This document shows positions 1-9,379 of a DNA stretch of 64,000 nt, one piece after another (position 1 is the stretch's first letter; the number at the start of each line of letters is the position of its first letter). The stretch comes from Streptomyces pacificus (GTDB lineage Bacteria > Actinomycetota > Actinomycetes > Streptomycetales > Streptomycetaceae): the NCBI RefSeq assembly GCF_011766325.1, contig NZ_BLLG01000022.1:40423-104422 (forward strand), in the 5' to 3' direction. A program made the position numbers and the translations under genes. The notes below the pieces were generated by a model. That model was given only the letters and a program-made list of their open reading frames with translations. It was not told the DNA's origin and ran no database searches.

Positions 1-1098
1 GGTCGCGAAGGCCCGGATGAAGGGGTACAGCCCACCGCGGCGGGTGCGCGGCCGGTCGCCGCGCACCCGGGAGCGGACGGACTGCCCGATCTCTCGGCCG
101 ACCTCCGCGACGAACGACACCGCGGTCCTGACGGCGTTGGCGGGGTCGGAGAAGTAGGCGAAATAGCCGGCTCTGGAGCGGTTGGCGCGACCGCGGCGGG
201 CGGCAGCGGACAGGACCAGTGCGAGCTGCTCGGCACCTCCCGTGAAGAGGTTCCCCCGGCTGGCCCCGTCAAGGCTGAGGAGCCCGGCGTCCCCGGTCCG
301 CAAAACGGCGCGGCGCTGGAGCTCGACGGCGCTCGCGGGCCGGCTGCTGACCATGATCCGGCCGCTGTCCTTCTCGTACCAGCGGAAGGCCGGCACATCG
401 TGGTTCGAACCGTGCAGGATGCCGAGTTGGCTTGCGCCCGTCTGGCTGGACCAGTCGGTATGCCAGCGGGTGAGGCGGTGCGAGTCCTCGAGCCAGCCCG
501 CGACGGTCGGCATCAGCCCGTCCTTCACGGCCTGGACGAGCACGGTGTGACCCACGCCATCGAGTTGCAGGAACACCGTCGCGGGCGGCGCGTCGCCGTC
601 CGCCGGCCGGCCGCCTCTGCGGCGCCTGCGGGTGGCCAGGCGGGACAGCCGCCGGCGGTAGGCGTTGTCGTCGCGAACCGCCAGCGCGGTGGAGGTGGCC
701 GAGGCGACGGCCGACATCACGGCGGCGACGACCACCGCGGTCTCGGGCGCGGCAGCACCGCTCCCGTCGGGGATGAGTCTGAGGGCGAGCAGCAGCAGGG
801 AGCCGTTCAGGAAGAACACCAGCAGGCCGAGCACCAGCGCCGGCACGAGCAGGAACGCGCGGACGACCAGGGGCCAGACCAGGGCGCTGAGCAGGCCGAA
901 CGCGCCCGCTCCCCAGGCCGCGGTGACGGCGGTCCAGGTGATGCTCTCGCTGTTGTCCGAGCGGAGCCGGAAGTCGGGCAGGATCCCCGCGAGTGCGAGC
1001 AGCGTCAGGGTGGACACCGCCCACACCACGGCCACTCTCAGCAGCGCTCCCCCGGCGGACCTCCAGCGCCACCCCTCACCCACCCGCGGCAGGACCAC
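1..1098 (-). CDS. Holin-like membrane protein with alkaline-phosphatase-superfamily domain (partial)
   Basis: The frame runs off the left edge, so only the N-terminal 366 residues are visible. About four membrane segments lie near residues 22-41, 54-77, 81-107 and 120-140, followed by an Arg-rich linker (residues 148-163) and the start of an alkaline-phosphatase/phosphodiesterase-fold domain: FLQLDGVG near 176-183 would bind metal, and SSQTGASQLGILHG further on resembles the nucleophile region of this superfamily. Streptomyces encodes such proteins annotated as phage holin family; the substrate is unknown. The GTG start was chosen because GAGAGG lies about 7 nt upstream; a second in-frame GTG 9 nt earlier would touch that site. 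No role in phage lysis can be inferred from the sequence. Confidence 0.75.
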   Translation of the reverse strand, partial: MVLPRVGEGWRWRSAGGALLRVAVVWAVSTLTLLALAGILPDFRLRSDNSESITWTAVTAAWGAGAFGLLSALVWPLVVRAFLLVPALVLGLLVFFLNGSLLLLALRLIPDGSGAAAPETAVVVAAVMSAVASATSTALAVRDDNAYRRRLSRLATRRRRRGGRPADGDAPPATVFLQLDGVGHTVLVQAVKDGLMPTVAGWLEDSHRLTRWHTDWSSQTGASQLGILHGSNHDVPAFRWYEKDSGRIMVSSRPASAVELQRRAVLRTGDAGLLSLDGASRGNLFTGGAEQLALVLSAAARRGRANRSRAGYFAYFSDPANAVRTAVSFVAEVGREIGQSVRSRVRGDRPRTRRGGLYPFIRAFAT

Positions 1099-1465
1099 GC
1101 ACGTCACCTCTCTCGGCTCTCCTGCGTCCAGCGTGTCACGCGGACCGGCCGTCCGGTCTCGGGTACCTCCCCGACTCCCGCGCCAAGCGTCCCGCTCTCA
1201 CTCTCACTCTCCCGCACGGCCACGGCCGAAGGTCGCTGCCGCTGCCGCTGCCGCTGCCAACACGACCCCGGCCGAGCGCGGGGATCGGCGCCGGAGCTGG
1301 GCCGGGATCGGGATCGGCAGTCGGGATCGGGATCGGCAGGCGGGCGCCGCCGGCCGAGGGCGGGTTCGGCGGTCCGCTGTCCGATGTCCGCGGTCGGCAG
1401 ACGGCAGACGGCAGACCGTGGCAGGAGTCCCGGGGGCCCGCTCGGTGCTTCCGGGCGGCGTGCCG
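1099..1465. other. Intergenic region with short tandem repeats
   Basis: No supported gene. It holds runs of CTCTCA near 1197-1210, CGCTGC near 1234-1256 and GGGATC near 1304-1338. These are simple-sequence expansions like others in this window. Confidence 0.6.
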
Positions 1466-1882
1466 TCAGCAGCCGTCGTAGCCCGCCGTCGGCATCGAGA
1501 GCCGGCGGTGCACGCCGGCCTTCATGGCGGCGTCGTACGCGGGCTCGTCGAGACCGGCCGTCGCCAGCCGGACGCCGCGGCGCCCGCACTCGGCGGAGAA
1601 GTCCGGGACGGACGTCAGCGCACGCGACAGCACCCGCTCGTTCGGAGCGACGAAGAGATCCACCAGGCCCGCCTCTACATCAGTCCACAGGACGCAGTGG
1701 TCGGGCCGCAGCCCGTAGAAGAGCAGCTCGCGGGCGACCACATATCCCCGGTCCGCCGCCCAGCGGGCGCACATCGCGTGCTGGCTGCGCGTGTCGACGA
1801 GGAAGGGATCGCTGTCGAGTTCCTCCAGCGGGGTAAGGCTGGCGATGGCCGCCACCCGCACCCCGTCCCCGGCGCCTGTCAT
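1466..1882 (-). CDS. Conserved hypothetical protein, faintly resolvase-like
   Basis: A 138-residue protein with a good ribosome site (GGGGGGA about 5 nt before the ATG). It belongs to no family I can name with confidence. The order of features (an N-terminal beta strand, a helix containing ARWAADRGYVV, then VDLFVAPNERVLSRAL) resembles the N-terminal catalytic fold of serine recombinases, where helix-strand-'DRLSRS' occurs. The catalytic serine motif is absent, since ASLT replaces the usual RVS, and there is no DNA-binding tail. It could be a non-catalytic relative or unrelated. It is transcribed away from the metallo-hydrolase gene. Confidence 0.6.
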   Translation of the reverse strand: MTGAGDGVRVAAIASLTPLEELDSDPFLVDTRSQHAMCARWAADRGYVVARELLFYGLRPDHCVLWTDVEAGLVDLFVAPNERVLSRALTSVPDFSAECGRRGVRLATAGLDEPAYDAAMKAGVHRRLSMPTAGYDGC

Positions 1883-2065
1883 GGACCGTCCCCCCGCGTC
1901 GGCTGTCGTGGCCCGACCCTACTCGGGCGCGGACCGCGCGAGGGAGGCGCACGATGGGGCGCTCGGGCGACCGCCGGGCCCCCGAACGCCTACGCTCGTA
2001 CCGGCAACGGCGAACGGACCGGCCGGGGTCCGGGCGGAGCCGGATCGCCGGCGAGGAGGCATTGC

Positions 2066-2839
2066 GTGGCGATCGAGGTCACCTGGTGGGGTCACGCCAC
2101 CTGCACGGTCGAGGACTCTGGGGTGCGGGTGCTCACCGACCCGGTGTTCGCCGGCAGGCTCGCACACCTGCGCCGCCGACGGGGTGATCCGCCGCCGCCC
2201 GCGGCCGCCGTCGCGGACGCCGCGGTCGTCTCCCATCTCCACTCCGACCATCTGCACCTGCCGTCGCTGGCCCGGCTCGCCCCCGGCACCACGCTGATCG
2301 TGCCCAGCGGCGCCCGGCGGGCGGTCCCCGGGCTCCGCAGGCTGGCCGGGCTGCGGATCGTGGAGGTGGCACCGGGCGACGAGGTGGCCGTCTCGGACGT
2401 ACGTGTACGGGCCGTACCGGCGGCACACGACGGGCGGCGGCTGCCGGTGGGGCCGCACCGCTCCCCCGCACTCGGCTTCGTCATCCACGGCGGCGCTCGT
2501 ACCTACTTCGCCGGGGACACCGAACTGTTCGACGGCATGGCGGCAGCGGTGGGGCCGGTCGACGTGGCACTGCTGCCGGTCGGCGGCTGGGGGCCGTTCC
2601 TGGGGCACGGCCATCTCGACCCGGAGCACGCGGCCCGCGCTCTCGCGGCGCTCAAGCCCCGCTCGGCGGTGCCGGTGCACTACGGCACGTACTGGCCGAT
2701 CGGGATGGACGCGGTCCGGCCGCACGAGTTCCACTCGCCGGGTGACGAGTTCGTGCGCAAGGCGGCGCGCCGGGCGCCGAAGGTGGCGGTACACCGGCTG
2801 ACGCACGGCGAGAGCGTGCGGCCGGAGGTCTTCCGGTGA
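2066..2839 (+). CDS. Metallo-beta-lactamase-fold hydrolase
   Basis: The 257-residue protein has the metal motif HxHxDH at His57, His59, Asp61 and His62 (SHLHSDHLHL), a later GDTELFDG segment giving the bridging aspartate, and VHYGTY near the C terminus for the last ligand. This places it in the UlaG/YtnP-like branch of the metallo-beta-lactamase superfamily; the substrate is unknown. The GTG start follows GAGGAGG by 6 nt. Its stop overlaps the start of the DedA gene by 4 nt (GTGA), so the two genes are translationally coupled. Confidence 0.85.
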   Translation: MAIEVTWWGHATCTVEDSGVRVLTDPVFAGRLAHLRRRRGDPPPPAAAVADAAVVSHLHSDHLHLPSLARLAPGTTLIVPSGARRAVPGLRRLAGLRIVEVAPGDEVAVSDVRVRAVPAAHDGRRLPVGPHRSPALGFVIHGGARTYFAGDTELFDGMAAAVGPVDVALLPVGGWGPFLGHGHLDPEHAARALAALKPRSAVPVHYGTYWPIGMDAVRPHEFHSPGDEFVRKAARRAPKVAVHRLTHGESVRPEVFR

Positions 2840-3474
2840 AGCTCCAGGACGTGGTCGCTCAGCTCCCGCCGGAGTCGACCCAGCAGGCCGTGGGCTATCC
2901 GACCCTGTTTTTGCTGGTGGCGCTGGGCGCGCTGGTACCGGTGGTGCCGACGGGTGCACTGGTGAGCACGGCGGCGGTGGTGGCGCTCCATCAGACGGCG
3001 CCGTTCGCCGTGCTCCTGGTGTTCGTGGTCGCCGCGACCGCCGCGTTCCTCGGTGACATCACGCTGTACTGGCTCGGCAGGCGCGGCATCGGGTCGAGGA
3101 ACGGCTCGAAGTGGCTGGAGGCGCTGCGGGCCCGCGCGGCTCCGGACCGGCTGGCGGGCGCACAGCGCAGACTCGCCGACCACAGCGGGACGGTGCTCGT
3201 GCTGTCCCGGCTGGTTCCGGCCGGACGGATTCCGGTGATGCTGGCCTGTCTGATGGCGCGGATGCCGCTGGCGCGCTTCGCGCGCGGCGACGCACCCGCC
3301 TGCCTCGCCTGGGCAGCCGCCTACGGGGCGATCGGGATTCTCGGCGGCTCGCTGTTCGACGAGCCGTGGCAGGGGGTGGTGGCGGCCGTGGGGTTGACGC
3401 TGGTGCTGAGCGGGATGCCCGCGCTGTGGTCCAGGCTCCGAAGAGGGAGGCCGTCAGGCGGTCAGCACATGTGA
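2836..3474 (+). CDS. DedA/VTT-family membrane protein
   Basis: A 212-residue integral membrane protein with hydrophobic segments near residues 22-45, 55-80, 135-160 and 170-195. The central GDITLYWLGRRG and the later LSRLVPAGRIP match the DedA (SNARE-associated/VTT) family, whose members work in membrane lipid transport or in maintaining the proton motive force. The GTG start overlaps the preceding hydrolase stop by 4 nt. Its 3' end overlaps the convergent hydrolase gene by 21 bp. The exact substrate cannot be read from sequence. Confidence 0.85.
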   Translation: MKLQDVVAQLPPESTQQAVGYPTLFLLVALGALVPVVPTGALVSTAAVVALHQTAPFAVLLVFVVAATAAFLGDITLYWLGRRGIGSRNGSKWLEALRARAAPDRLAGAQRRLADHSGTVLVLSRLVPAGRIPVMLACLMARMPLARFARGDAPACLAWAAAYGAIGILGGSLFDEPWQGVVAAVGLTLVLSGMPALWSRLRRGRPSGGQHM

Positions 3475-4917
3475 GCCGCCGACCGGCAGGTCCCACAGGC
3501 GCTCACGCGGCAGGCCGGTCCGCTCCCAGGCGGCCAGCAGCCTGCGGATCGGCTCCATCACGGGTTCGGACGACAGCACGAAGGTGGCCCAGTGCATCGG
3601 GGCCAGGTTCCTGGCGCCGAGGTCCTCGAACGCCTGCACCGCCTCCTCCGGGTCGGTGTGCACCGAACTGAGCCACCAGCGCGGTGCGTACGCGCCGATC
3701 GGCAGCAGCGCCAGATCGATGTCCGGGTGCCGTCGGCCGATCTCCTTGAACCAGTGGCCGTATCCGGTGTCCCCCGAGAAGTACACCTGGCGGCCGCGTT
3801 GGTCGGTGAGGATCCAGCCGCCCCACAGGGAACGGCAGGTGTCGGTGAGGGTCCGCTTGGACCAGTGGTGCGCGGGGACGAACGTGAAACGGACCGAGCC
3901 GACCCCGCTTCCGGCGGGCAGTTCCGCCGCCTCCCACCAGTCCAGTTCGGTCACCCGGGTGAAGCGCCGGCGCCGGAACCAGCCGCCGAGTCCCGCGGGT
4001 ACGAACACCGGGGTGCGGCGGGGCAGCCGGGCGATCGTCGGCGCGTCCAGGTGGTCGTAGTGGTTGTGGCTGATGACGACGGCGTCGACGGACGGCAGGT
4101 CCTCCCATCGGACGCCCACGGGAGTGAGCCGGGCGGGTGTGCCCAGGATCCTGCGGGACCAGACGGGGTCCGTGAGCACCGTGAGCTCGCCGATGGCGAC
4201 GACCCAGCTGGCGTGGCCCGCCCAGGTCACGGCGACGGTGCCCGGTTCCGCGTCCGGCAGGGTGCCCGGGGCGAAGGGCAGACGGGGGATGTCCCTGAGT
4301 CCGGCGGCCGCGGGCCGGAGCGCGCCCTCGCGCGCCAGCCGCGCCATGGCCCGTACACCGGGCAGCGGCGCGGTGAGCCGGTCGGCGAAGGACCGCGGCC
4401 ACCGCCGGGTGAGCCCCAGCGGCCGCAGCCCGGTCACCGGCGCGGGACCCCGCTCGGGCTCCGGCGGTGCGGCCGTGCCGGCGTCGGCGTCGGCGTCGGC
4501 GTCGGCTTCGGCTTCGGCTTCGGCTTCGGCTTCGGCTTCGCCACAGCGGGGCAGGGCGTCGGGGCGGGGCGGGGCGTCGCGGTCGACGTGCGCCGGCATT
4601 CCCGGGCCGGCCCCTGGGAACGCCTCGCCACCAGGGGCCGCCCCGGCCGGTGGGGACGGCGCCGGCGGGGGCGGCGCCGACGCGCACGGGCTCGCCGGTC
4701 CCTTCGGGCTCGCCGGTCCCTTCGCGCGGACCGCGTCGGACGTCCCGCCGGACAGCGCACCAGGCCGCGCACCGTGGTCGGCCTTCGCGGGCCGGTCCGC
4801 CGAGTCGGGCGCGGGCGTCACAGCCGGCGCGGGTGCCAGGGCCGGGGCGTCTCCCGTGGTGCGGCGGGTGGGAGCCGCCGGGGAGGCGGGAGGCGGCTGC
4901 TCCGTCTGTTCCGTCAT
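3454..4917 (-). CDS. NAPE-PLD-like metallo-beta-lactamase-fold hydrolase with low-complexity N terminus
   Basis: The 487-residue protein has two parts. The first 180 or so residues are rich in Pro and Ala and include an alternating Glu-Ala then Asp-Ala tract written by 6-bp repeats (about 4482-4541). The rest is a metallo-hydrolase domain: VTWAGHASWVV, ISHNHYDHLD (HxHxDH), SGDTGYG and a C-terminal APMHWATF. The order matches N-acyl-phosphatidylethanolamine phospholipase D-type enzymes, which are about 300-350 residues long, so the N-terminal part is an addition. The ATG follows CGGAG by about 9 nt. It lies tail-to-tail with the DedA gene. Confidence 0.85.
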   Translation of the reverse strand: MTEQTEQPPPASPAAPTRRTTGDAPALAPAPAVTPAPDSADRPAKADHGARPGALSGGTSDAVRAKGPASPKGPASPCASAPPPPAPSPPAGAAPGGEAFPGAGPGMPAHVDRDAPPRPDALPRCGEAEAEAEAEAEADADADADAGTAAPPEPERGPAPVTGLRPLGLTRRWPRSFADRLTAPLPGVRAMARLAREGALRPAAAGLRDIPRLPFAPGTLPDAEPGTVAVTWAGHASWVVAIGELTVLTDPVWSRRILGTPARLTPVGVRWEDLPSVDAVVISHNHYDHLDAPTIARLPRRTPVFVPAGLGGWFRRRRFTRVTELDWWEAAELPAGSGVGSVRFTFVPAHHWSKRTLTDTCRSLWGGWILTDQRGRQVYFSGDTGYGHWFKEIGRRHPDIDLALLPIGAYAPRWWLSSVHTDPEEAVQAFEDLGARNLAPMHWATFVLSSEPVMEPIRRLLAAWERTGLPRERLWDLPVGGSHVLTA

Positions 4918-4987
4918 CTGCGGCTCCGTTCATCGCGGTGGGGTCTCGCGGGCCGGGATCTCGCGGGCCGGGATCTCGGGGGCCTGG

Positions 4988-6205
4988 TCATCGCAGCTCC
5001 CTGAAGGCCGAGCCGAAGGACTTCAGCGCCTCGGTGACATGCGGCAGTGCCAGGGGCGCTGCGGACTCGAGGGCCTCAAGGCGCTCCTCCGGGCTCGCGC
5101 CGAGGAAGGGGCCGGTGTCGATGCGGACGCGCAGAGCACCCAGTTCGTCGCCGAAGCGGTGTCCGCCGGGCACCGGCGTGCCCAGGCGCCTGCCGAGGTA
5201 GTCCTCCAGCTCCATCGAGTCGGTGACGCCGAGACCGGCGAGGCGGGCGCGCAACGGGCCCAGGTCCGCGTAGAGATGGCGGCCCGCCTGGGTCGGCCCG
5301 GCGAGGGCTCCGGAGTCGAGGACCAGGGCGCGGACCGCGTGCGCGACCGCGGCATGCAGGGTGTTGGCCCGGTCCCGCCGGGCAGCGACCGGGCCCGGCT
5401 CGTCGAGGGCGTGCGCAGCGGCCGCGGCCACCGGACCGGCGACGAAACCCCCGAGGGCGGTGAGGATGTCGAGTACCCGCGCCCTGCGACCGGCACCGGG
5501 CCCCGTCGTCGGGAACCGGGCCACGGCGACCGGCCACGCTGCCGGCAGCAGGGCGCCCGACAGATCGCTGATGACGGTCGCGTCGTCCGGGCACATCTCG
5601 GCGGGGCTGAGCAGGGGGCGGTCGAGCGGCTCGTGCACCGTGTCGCGCCAGGTCTCGTCGCTGACGATGTGCAGCCCTTCGCCGACCGCCGCCTCGCAGG
5701 CCTCCCGCACGAGTTCGGGCGGGGCGACCGTGGCTGTGGGATCGTCCGCGACCGACAGCAGTACGACATGCGGGCTGCCGCCCTCCGCCCGGATCCTGCG
5801 CACCGTCTCCAGCAGGGCGTACGGGTCGGGGACACCGCCGCTCTCGGCGGATGTGGGCACATGGAACGCAGGCCGACCGAGGAGCCTGGCCTGCGGTGTC
5901 CACCACGCGGGGCAGGGCCGCGGCATGAGGACGTCACCGCCGTGCGCGGCGAGCAGCGCCAGCAGCAGCGGCTGGGCACCGGGGGCGGTGGCGACGTCCT
6001 CCGGACGGCTGCGCAGCCCGCGCCGCCACCAGTAGCCCGCAGCGGCCTCGCGCAGCACCGGCCCCCCGCCCGGCGGTTCGGCGGAAGTGCGCCCGGCGGC
6101 GGACGCGAGCACGTCGGCGAGTTCGGGCAGCACGGGCAGACCGGGGTCGGGGGCGGGCGGGCCGTAGCGGACCGGGCCATGGCCTTCCGGCTCCGACTGC
6201 CGCAT
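4988..6205 (-). CDS. Aminotransferase class I/II-fold protein lacking the PLP lysine
   Basis: At 405 residues it has the length and layout of fold-type I aminotransferases: an N-terminal substrate arm, HIVSDETW with the pyridine-nitrogen aspartate at Asp183, and LRVRID near the C terminus resembling the carboxylate-binding arginine strand. Where the PLP lysine belongs (consensus LSKA), the sequence reads LSGA around residue 217, and the following GWR motif is AWP. The whole protein contains a single lysine, near residue 397, so no internal aldimine seems possible at the usual site. A strong GGAGGTGG precedes the ATG. It may be a non-catalytic or regulatory aminotransferase homologue. Confidence 0.75.
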   Translation of the reverse strand: MRQSEPEGHGPVRYGPPAPDPGLPVLPELADVLASAAGRTSAEPPGGGPVLREAAAGYWWRRGLRSRPEDVATAPGAQPLLLALLAAHGGDVLMPRPCPAWWTPQARLLGRPAFHVPTSAESGGVPDPYALLETVRRIRAEGGSPHVVLLSVADDPTATVAPPELVREACEAAVGEGLHIVSDETWRDTVHEPLDRPLLSPAEMCPDDATVISDLSGALLPAAWPVAVARFPTTGPGAGRRARVLDILTALGGFVAGPVAAAAAHALDEPGPVAARRDRANTLHAAVAHAVRALVLDSGALAGPTQAGRHLYADLGPLRARLAGLGVTDSMELEDYLGRRLGTPVPGGHRFGDELGALRVRIDTGPFLGASPEERLEALESAAPLALPHVTEALKSFGSAFRELR

Positions 6206-6736
6206 GCGTCCACCTCCGGTAGTCCCGGGCCGGCGAACCCGGTCCGGCCCACGAGGCCTTTATACGGAGGTTCGGGCCCGCCCGCCGCTCCGGGCGGGCC
6301 GTTCGGCAGTCCCCCGGGCCACCGCGCAGCACAGCCGGGGCCAGCGCGCACCACCACGACCGGGCCGGTTCGCGGCCACCGGCGACGGCCCGGCCGGCGG
6401 TCACCGAAGGGCGCCCGGCGCAGGCGCCGGCCCGGCCCACGGGTGCGGCGCCTCGGGCGGGGCGCCTCGGGCGGGGCCGGTGCGGCAGCCGGGTGCCGCG
6501 GCCCGGTGCACTGTACGGGTCGTCGCCTCCGGGCCGTGGCACCGTGCCGCCGTCATGCCCGGGCCCGACCGGCGGGACGACGGGCCTTGGGGAGCCCGCG
6601 GATCGCCGCGCCGCACCGGTCGCCGGGGCGTGGGCATCCACCGACCCGGCCGACCGCCCGGCGCGGCACAAGCGGCCGGATGCGGCGGTGCCGCTTCCGT
6701 ACCAGCCGCCGCCAGCCGCCAGCCGCCGGAAGCGGC
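6206..6736. other. GC-rich intergenic region
   Basis: No supported gene; open frames here are composition artefacts. The upstream region and ribosome site of the aminotransferase-like gene occupy its left end. Confidence 0.5.
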
Positions 6737-7309
6737 TCAGGAACGGCGCCCCAGCAAGCAGAGCAGCCGCGTCTGCGGGTCAGCCCCCTCCGGCGGCTCC
6801 ACCGGGGACCCGAACAGGCCGGTCTCCGGCAACTCTCCGGCGTACGGCGCCACCTCCCTCTCGGCGAACTCGACCAGCACGTCGGGAAGGTCGTCGGAGG
6901 CGCCGATGCCCCGCGAGAGGTCCCATGCATGCACGATCATGTCGGTCGTCATCTGCGAGCAGTAGGCGGCGGCGGTGCTCTCGCCGTACGACAGCCCTAC
7001 AGTACGGTCCAGGGCGCCCGGCTCGTGGAACGCCGCCTTGGCGGCGGACGCGGCCCGGTCCCAGCTGACGGCGGGGTGCCCGCCCAGCACGTCGCCGTCG
7101 AAGGAATCTCCGACGTCGGCGAGCGAACGGCCCTCGCCCACCAGGGACGGCACCCAGAGCTGCTCGGCGGTCACATGGTTGACCAGGTCCCGGACGGACC
7201 AGTCGGTGCATGGCGTCGGTGACTCCCACTGCTCCGGGCGGACGGCGTGCACCCGGTCCGTGAAAAGCGCCAACGCCTCGGCATGCCGGTCCAGCAAGCG
7301 ACTATCCAT
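6737..7309 (-). CDS. TIGR03086-type maleylpyruvate isomerase/DinB-like protein
   Basis: The 190-residue product starts with a helix and then TPCTDWSVRDLVNHV, the signature of the mycothiol-dependent maleylpyruvate isomerase N-terminal/DinB superfamily, where histidines bind a metal. DMIVHAWDL further on supplies another conserved His. Most members in actinomycetes have no known substrate. The ATG was chosen from the alignment; an in-frame GTG three codons earlier lies 4 nt after GGAG and is a reasonable alternative. Confidence 0.8.
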   Translation of the reverse strand: MDSRLLDRHAEALALFTDRVHAVRPEQWESPTPCTDWSVRDLVNHVTAEQLWVPSLVGEGRSLADVGDSFDGDVLGGHPAVSWDRAASAAKAAFHEPGALDRTVGLSYGESTAAAYCSQMTTDMIVHAWDLSRGIGASDDLPDVLVEFAEREVAPYAGELPETGLFGSPVEPPEGADPQTRLLCLLGRRS

Positions 7310-7682
7310 GGGGTCCACTGTGCTCCGGCCGTCCCGTGTTGCCAACTCGCAAGCACCCGCGCCGACGGCCGGGCGGGGGGCGGCGTCCTGGAACGCCGCG
7401 GCCGGAGGGTGCACTTCCGCGTGGACTGACAGAGGGCACCCGGGTCCGCCGCGACCGGTGCGTACGCCGCCCGCGTCCCTGCACCTGCACCTGCACCTGC
7501 GGACTGCCGCTGCCCGCGGCCCTTGGCCGTGCCTGTTGGCCGTGCCTGTTGGCCGTGCCTGCTTTCCGCGTCCCCGGCCCCGCCCCCACCCGGGAGCCGG
7601 GAGGCCGGGGGTGGATCCGCGCAGCGGGGTGGCGAGCACGCGGGGCCGCTTGGATCGCAAAGAGGTGGGGTACCGGCGTTCC
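7310..7682. repeat. Divergent intergenic region with tandem repeats
   Basis: Between two divergent genes. CACCTG is repeated four times near 7481-7500, and TTGGCCGTGCCTG three times near 7524-7562. No gene is supported. Confidence 0.65.
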
Positions 7683-9329
7683 ATGCCGGCCTTCCACCGA
7701 GACAGCGCGACACGTTCCGCCGCGCACCCGCTTCCGCAGTCCTTCTCCCGTGCCGCGGCCCGCCGTGTGACGGTTCCCGAGGGGCGGTCGCCGCGTTCGC
7801 CGCGCGCCAGGCGTATCGCCTCGGCCCTCGCGAGGTGGGACCGGGTAGTCCTCCACGCGGTCGCGAGTCGTCACTGGCCGGGCGCCGACCCCGTGCTGCC
7901 GAGGCTCAGCAGGGCCGCCGACCACGGCCTCCTGTGGTTGGGCACGGCGGCCGGGATGGCCGTCTTCGGACATGGCGCACGGTCGCGGAGGGCCGCCGTC
8001 CGCGGTGCGGCCTCGCTGGCGCTCGCCTCGGCGACGATCAACACCGTGGCCAAGCGGTCGGTGCGCCGGGCGCGCCCGGTACTCGACGCCGTACCACTCG
8101 TCCGGCGGCTCAAGCGGCAGCCGTTCACCACGTCCTTCCCCTCGGGCCACGCGGCGTCCGCGGCGGCCTTCGCCACAGGTGTGGCGATGGAGTCGAAGAG
8201 CTGGGGCGCGGTGGTCGCGCCCGTCGCCGGCGCGGTCGCGCTGTCGCGGGTGTACACGGGGGTCCACTATCCGAGCGATGTGCTCGTGGGCGCGGCTCTC
8301 GGGGTCGGTGCGGCGTTCGCGGTGCGCGGGCTGGTGCCCACACGCGGCCAGCTGCCGCCGGCCGGCCGGCCGCACACCAGGGCGCCCCGCCTGCCGGCAG
8401 GCAAGGGCCTCGTCGTGGTCGTCAACCGGTCCTCCGGTCCGGGCAACGGCCCGCTCGGTGGGCTCGGTGGGCTCGCGTCCGCAGCAGCGGACGACGCGAC
8501 GGCGCCGCTACGCGACGCGCTGCCACAGGCGCGGATCGTCGAGTGCGCGCCGGGGGACGTCGCGAGCGCCCTCGAGGAGGCGGCCGCCGGCGGCTGCCGC
8601 GCCCTCGGAGTGCTCGGCGGCGACGGCACGGTGAACCTCGCCGCTTCCACCGCGGTCCGGCACGGGCTGCCGCTCGCCGTGTTTCCCGGGGGGACCCTGA
8701 ACCACTTTGCCTACGACCTCGGGCTTGAGACGGTCCGGGACACCTGCCGGGCAGTGGCGTCCGGCGAAGCCGTACGGGTCGACCTGGGCCGGTTCGCCCC
8801 GGGTCCGGACGGCGCACGCGAGGGCCACTTCGTCAACACCTTCTCTCTCGGCGTGTACCCGGAGATGGTGCGCATCCGGGAGCGGTGGTCACCCCGGGTC
8901 GGCGGCTGGCCCGCCGGCGTGCTGGCCGCACTGCGGACGCTGCGCGGCCGGCACCCGCTGGAGGCGGAGATCGCGGGGCGGAGGAGGCCGCTGTGGCTGC
9001 TGTTCGCCGGGAACGGCAGCTACCAGCGCCTGGGCCCCACTCCCGGGCGGCGCCACGACCTCGCCGACGGACTGCTCGACGTACGCGTGGTGCACGGCGG
9101 CCGCCTTCCGGGTGTGCGGCTGCTCGCCGCGGCTCTCTCCGGTCCAGTGAGCCGATCCCCGTTCCATGCGGCCGGACGGCTGCGGAGCCTGCGCCTCTCC
9201 GGCCTGGCGCCGGGGACACTGCTCGCGTACGACGGGGAGATCGCCCAAGCGCCGTCGGACCTGACGGTGGACAAGCTCTCGGAGGCACTGGTCGTCTACC
9301 GCCCGTCAATGACCGCACCGCCGCTCTGA
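7683..9329 (+). CDS. PAP2 phosphatase-diacylglycerol kinase fusion protein
   Basis: The 548-residue protein joins two lipid enzymes. The N-terminal part has all three PAP2 motifs: KRSVRRARP, PSGHA and SRVYTGVHYPSD. From about residue 240 there is a diacylglycerol/sphingosine kinase catalytic domain with GVLGGDGTVN and FPGGTLNHFA for ATP and lipid binding. PAP2 releases phosphate from phosphatidate-type lipids, while the kinase domain phosphorylates diacylglycerol-like lipids, so the enzyme could interconvert membrane lipid pools. Hydrophobic stretches in the PAP2 half suggest membrane location. The ATG lies 12 nt after GAGGTGGGG; an in-frame GTG within that box is less likely. Confidence 0.85.
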   Translation: MPAFHRDSATRSAAHPLPQSFSRAAARRVTVPEGRSPRSPRARRIASALARWDRVVLHAVASRHWPGADPVLPRLSRAADHGLLWLGTAAGMAVFGHGARSRRAAVRGAASLALASATINTVAKRSVRRARPVLDAVPLVRRLKRQPFTTSFPSGHAASAAAFATGVAMESKSWGAVVAPVAGAVALSRVYTGVHYPSDVLVGAALGVGAAFAVRGLVPTRGQLPPAGRPHTRAPRLPAGKGLVVVVNRSSGPGNGPLGGLGGLASAAADDATAPLRDALPQARIVECAPGDVASALEEAAAGGCRALGVLGGDGTVNLAASTAVRHGLPLAVFPGGTLNHFAYDLGLETVRDTCRAVASGEAVRVDLGRFAPGPDGAREGHFVNTFSLGVYPEMVRIRERWSPRVGGWPAGVLAALRTLRGRHPLEAEIAGRRRPLWLLFAGNGSYQRLGPTPGRRHDLADGLLDVRVVHGGRLPGVRLLAAALSGPVSRSPFHAAGRLRSLRLSGLAPGTLLAYDGEIAQAPSDLTVDKLSEALVVYRPSMTAPPL

Positions 9330-9379
9330 CGAGTCCGGCGCACGGGGCGGTGCCCGCCGGACGGAGGCCTGCGGTGTCC

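Noticed and set aside
4064..7222. Open frame of 1,052 codons on the plus strand
   Set aside because: It runs antisense to three supported minus-strand genes and is low-complexity; a composition artefact.
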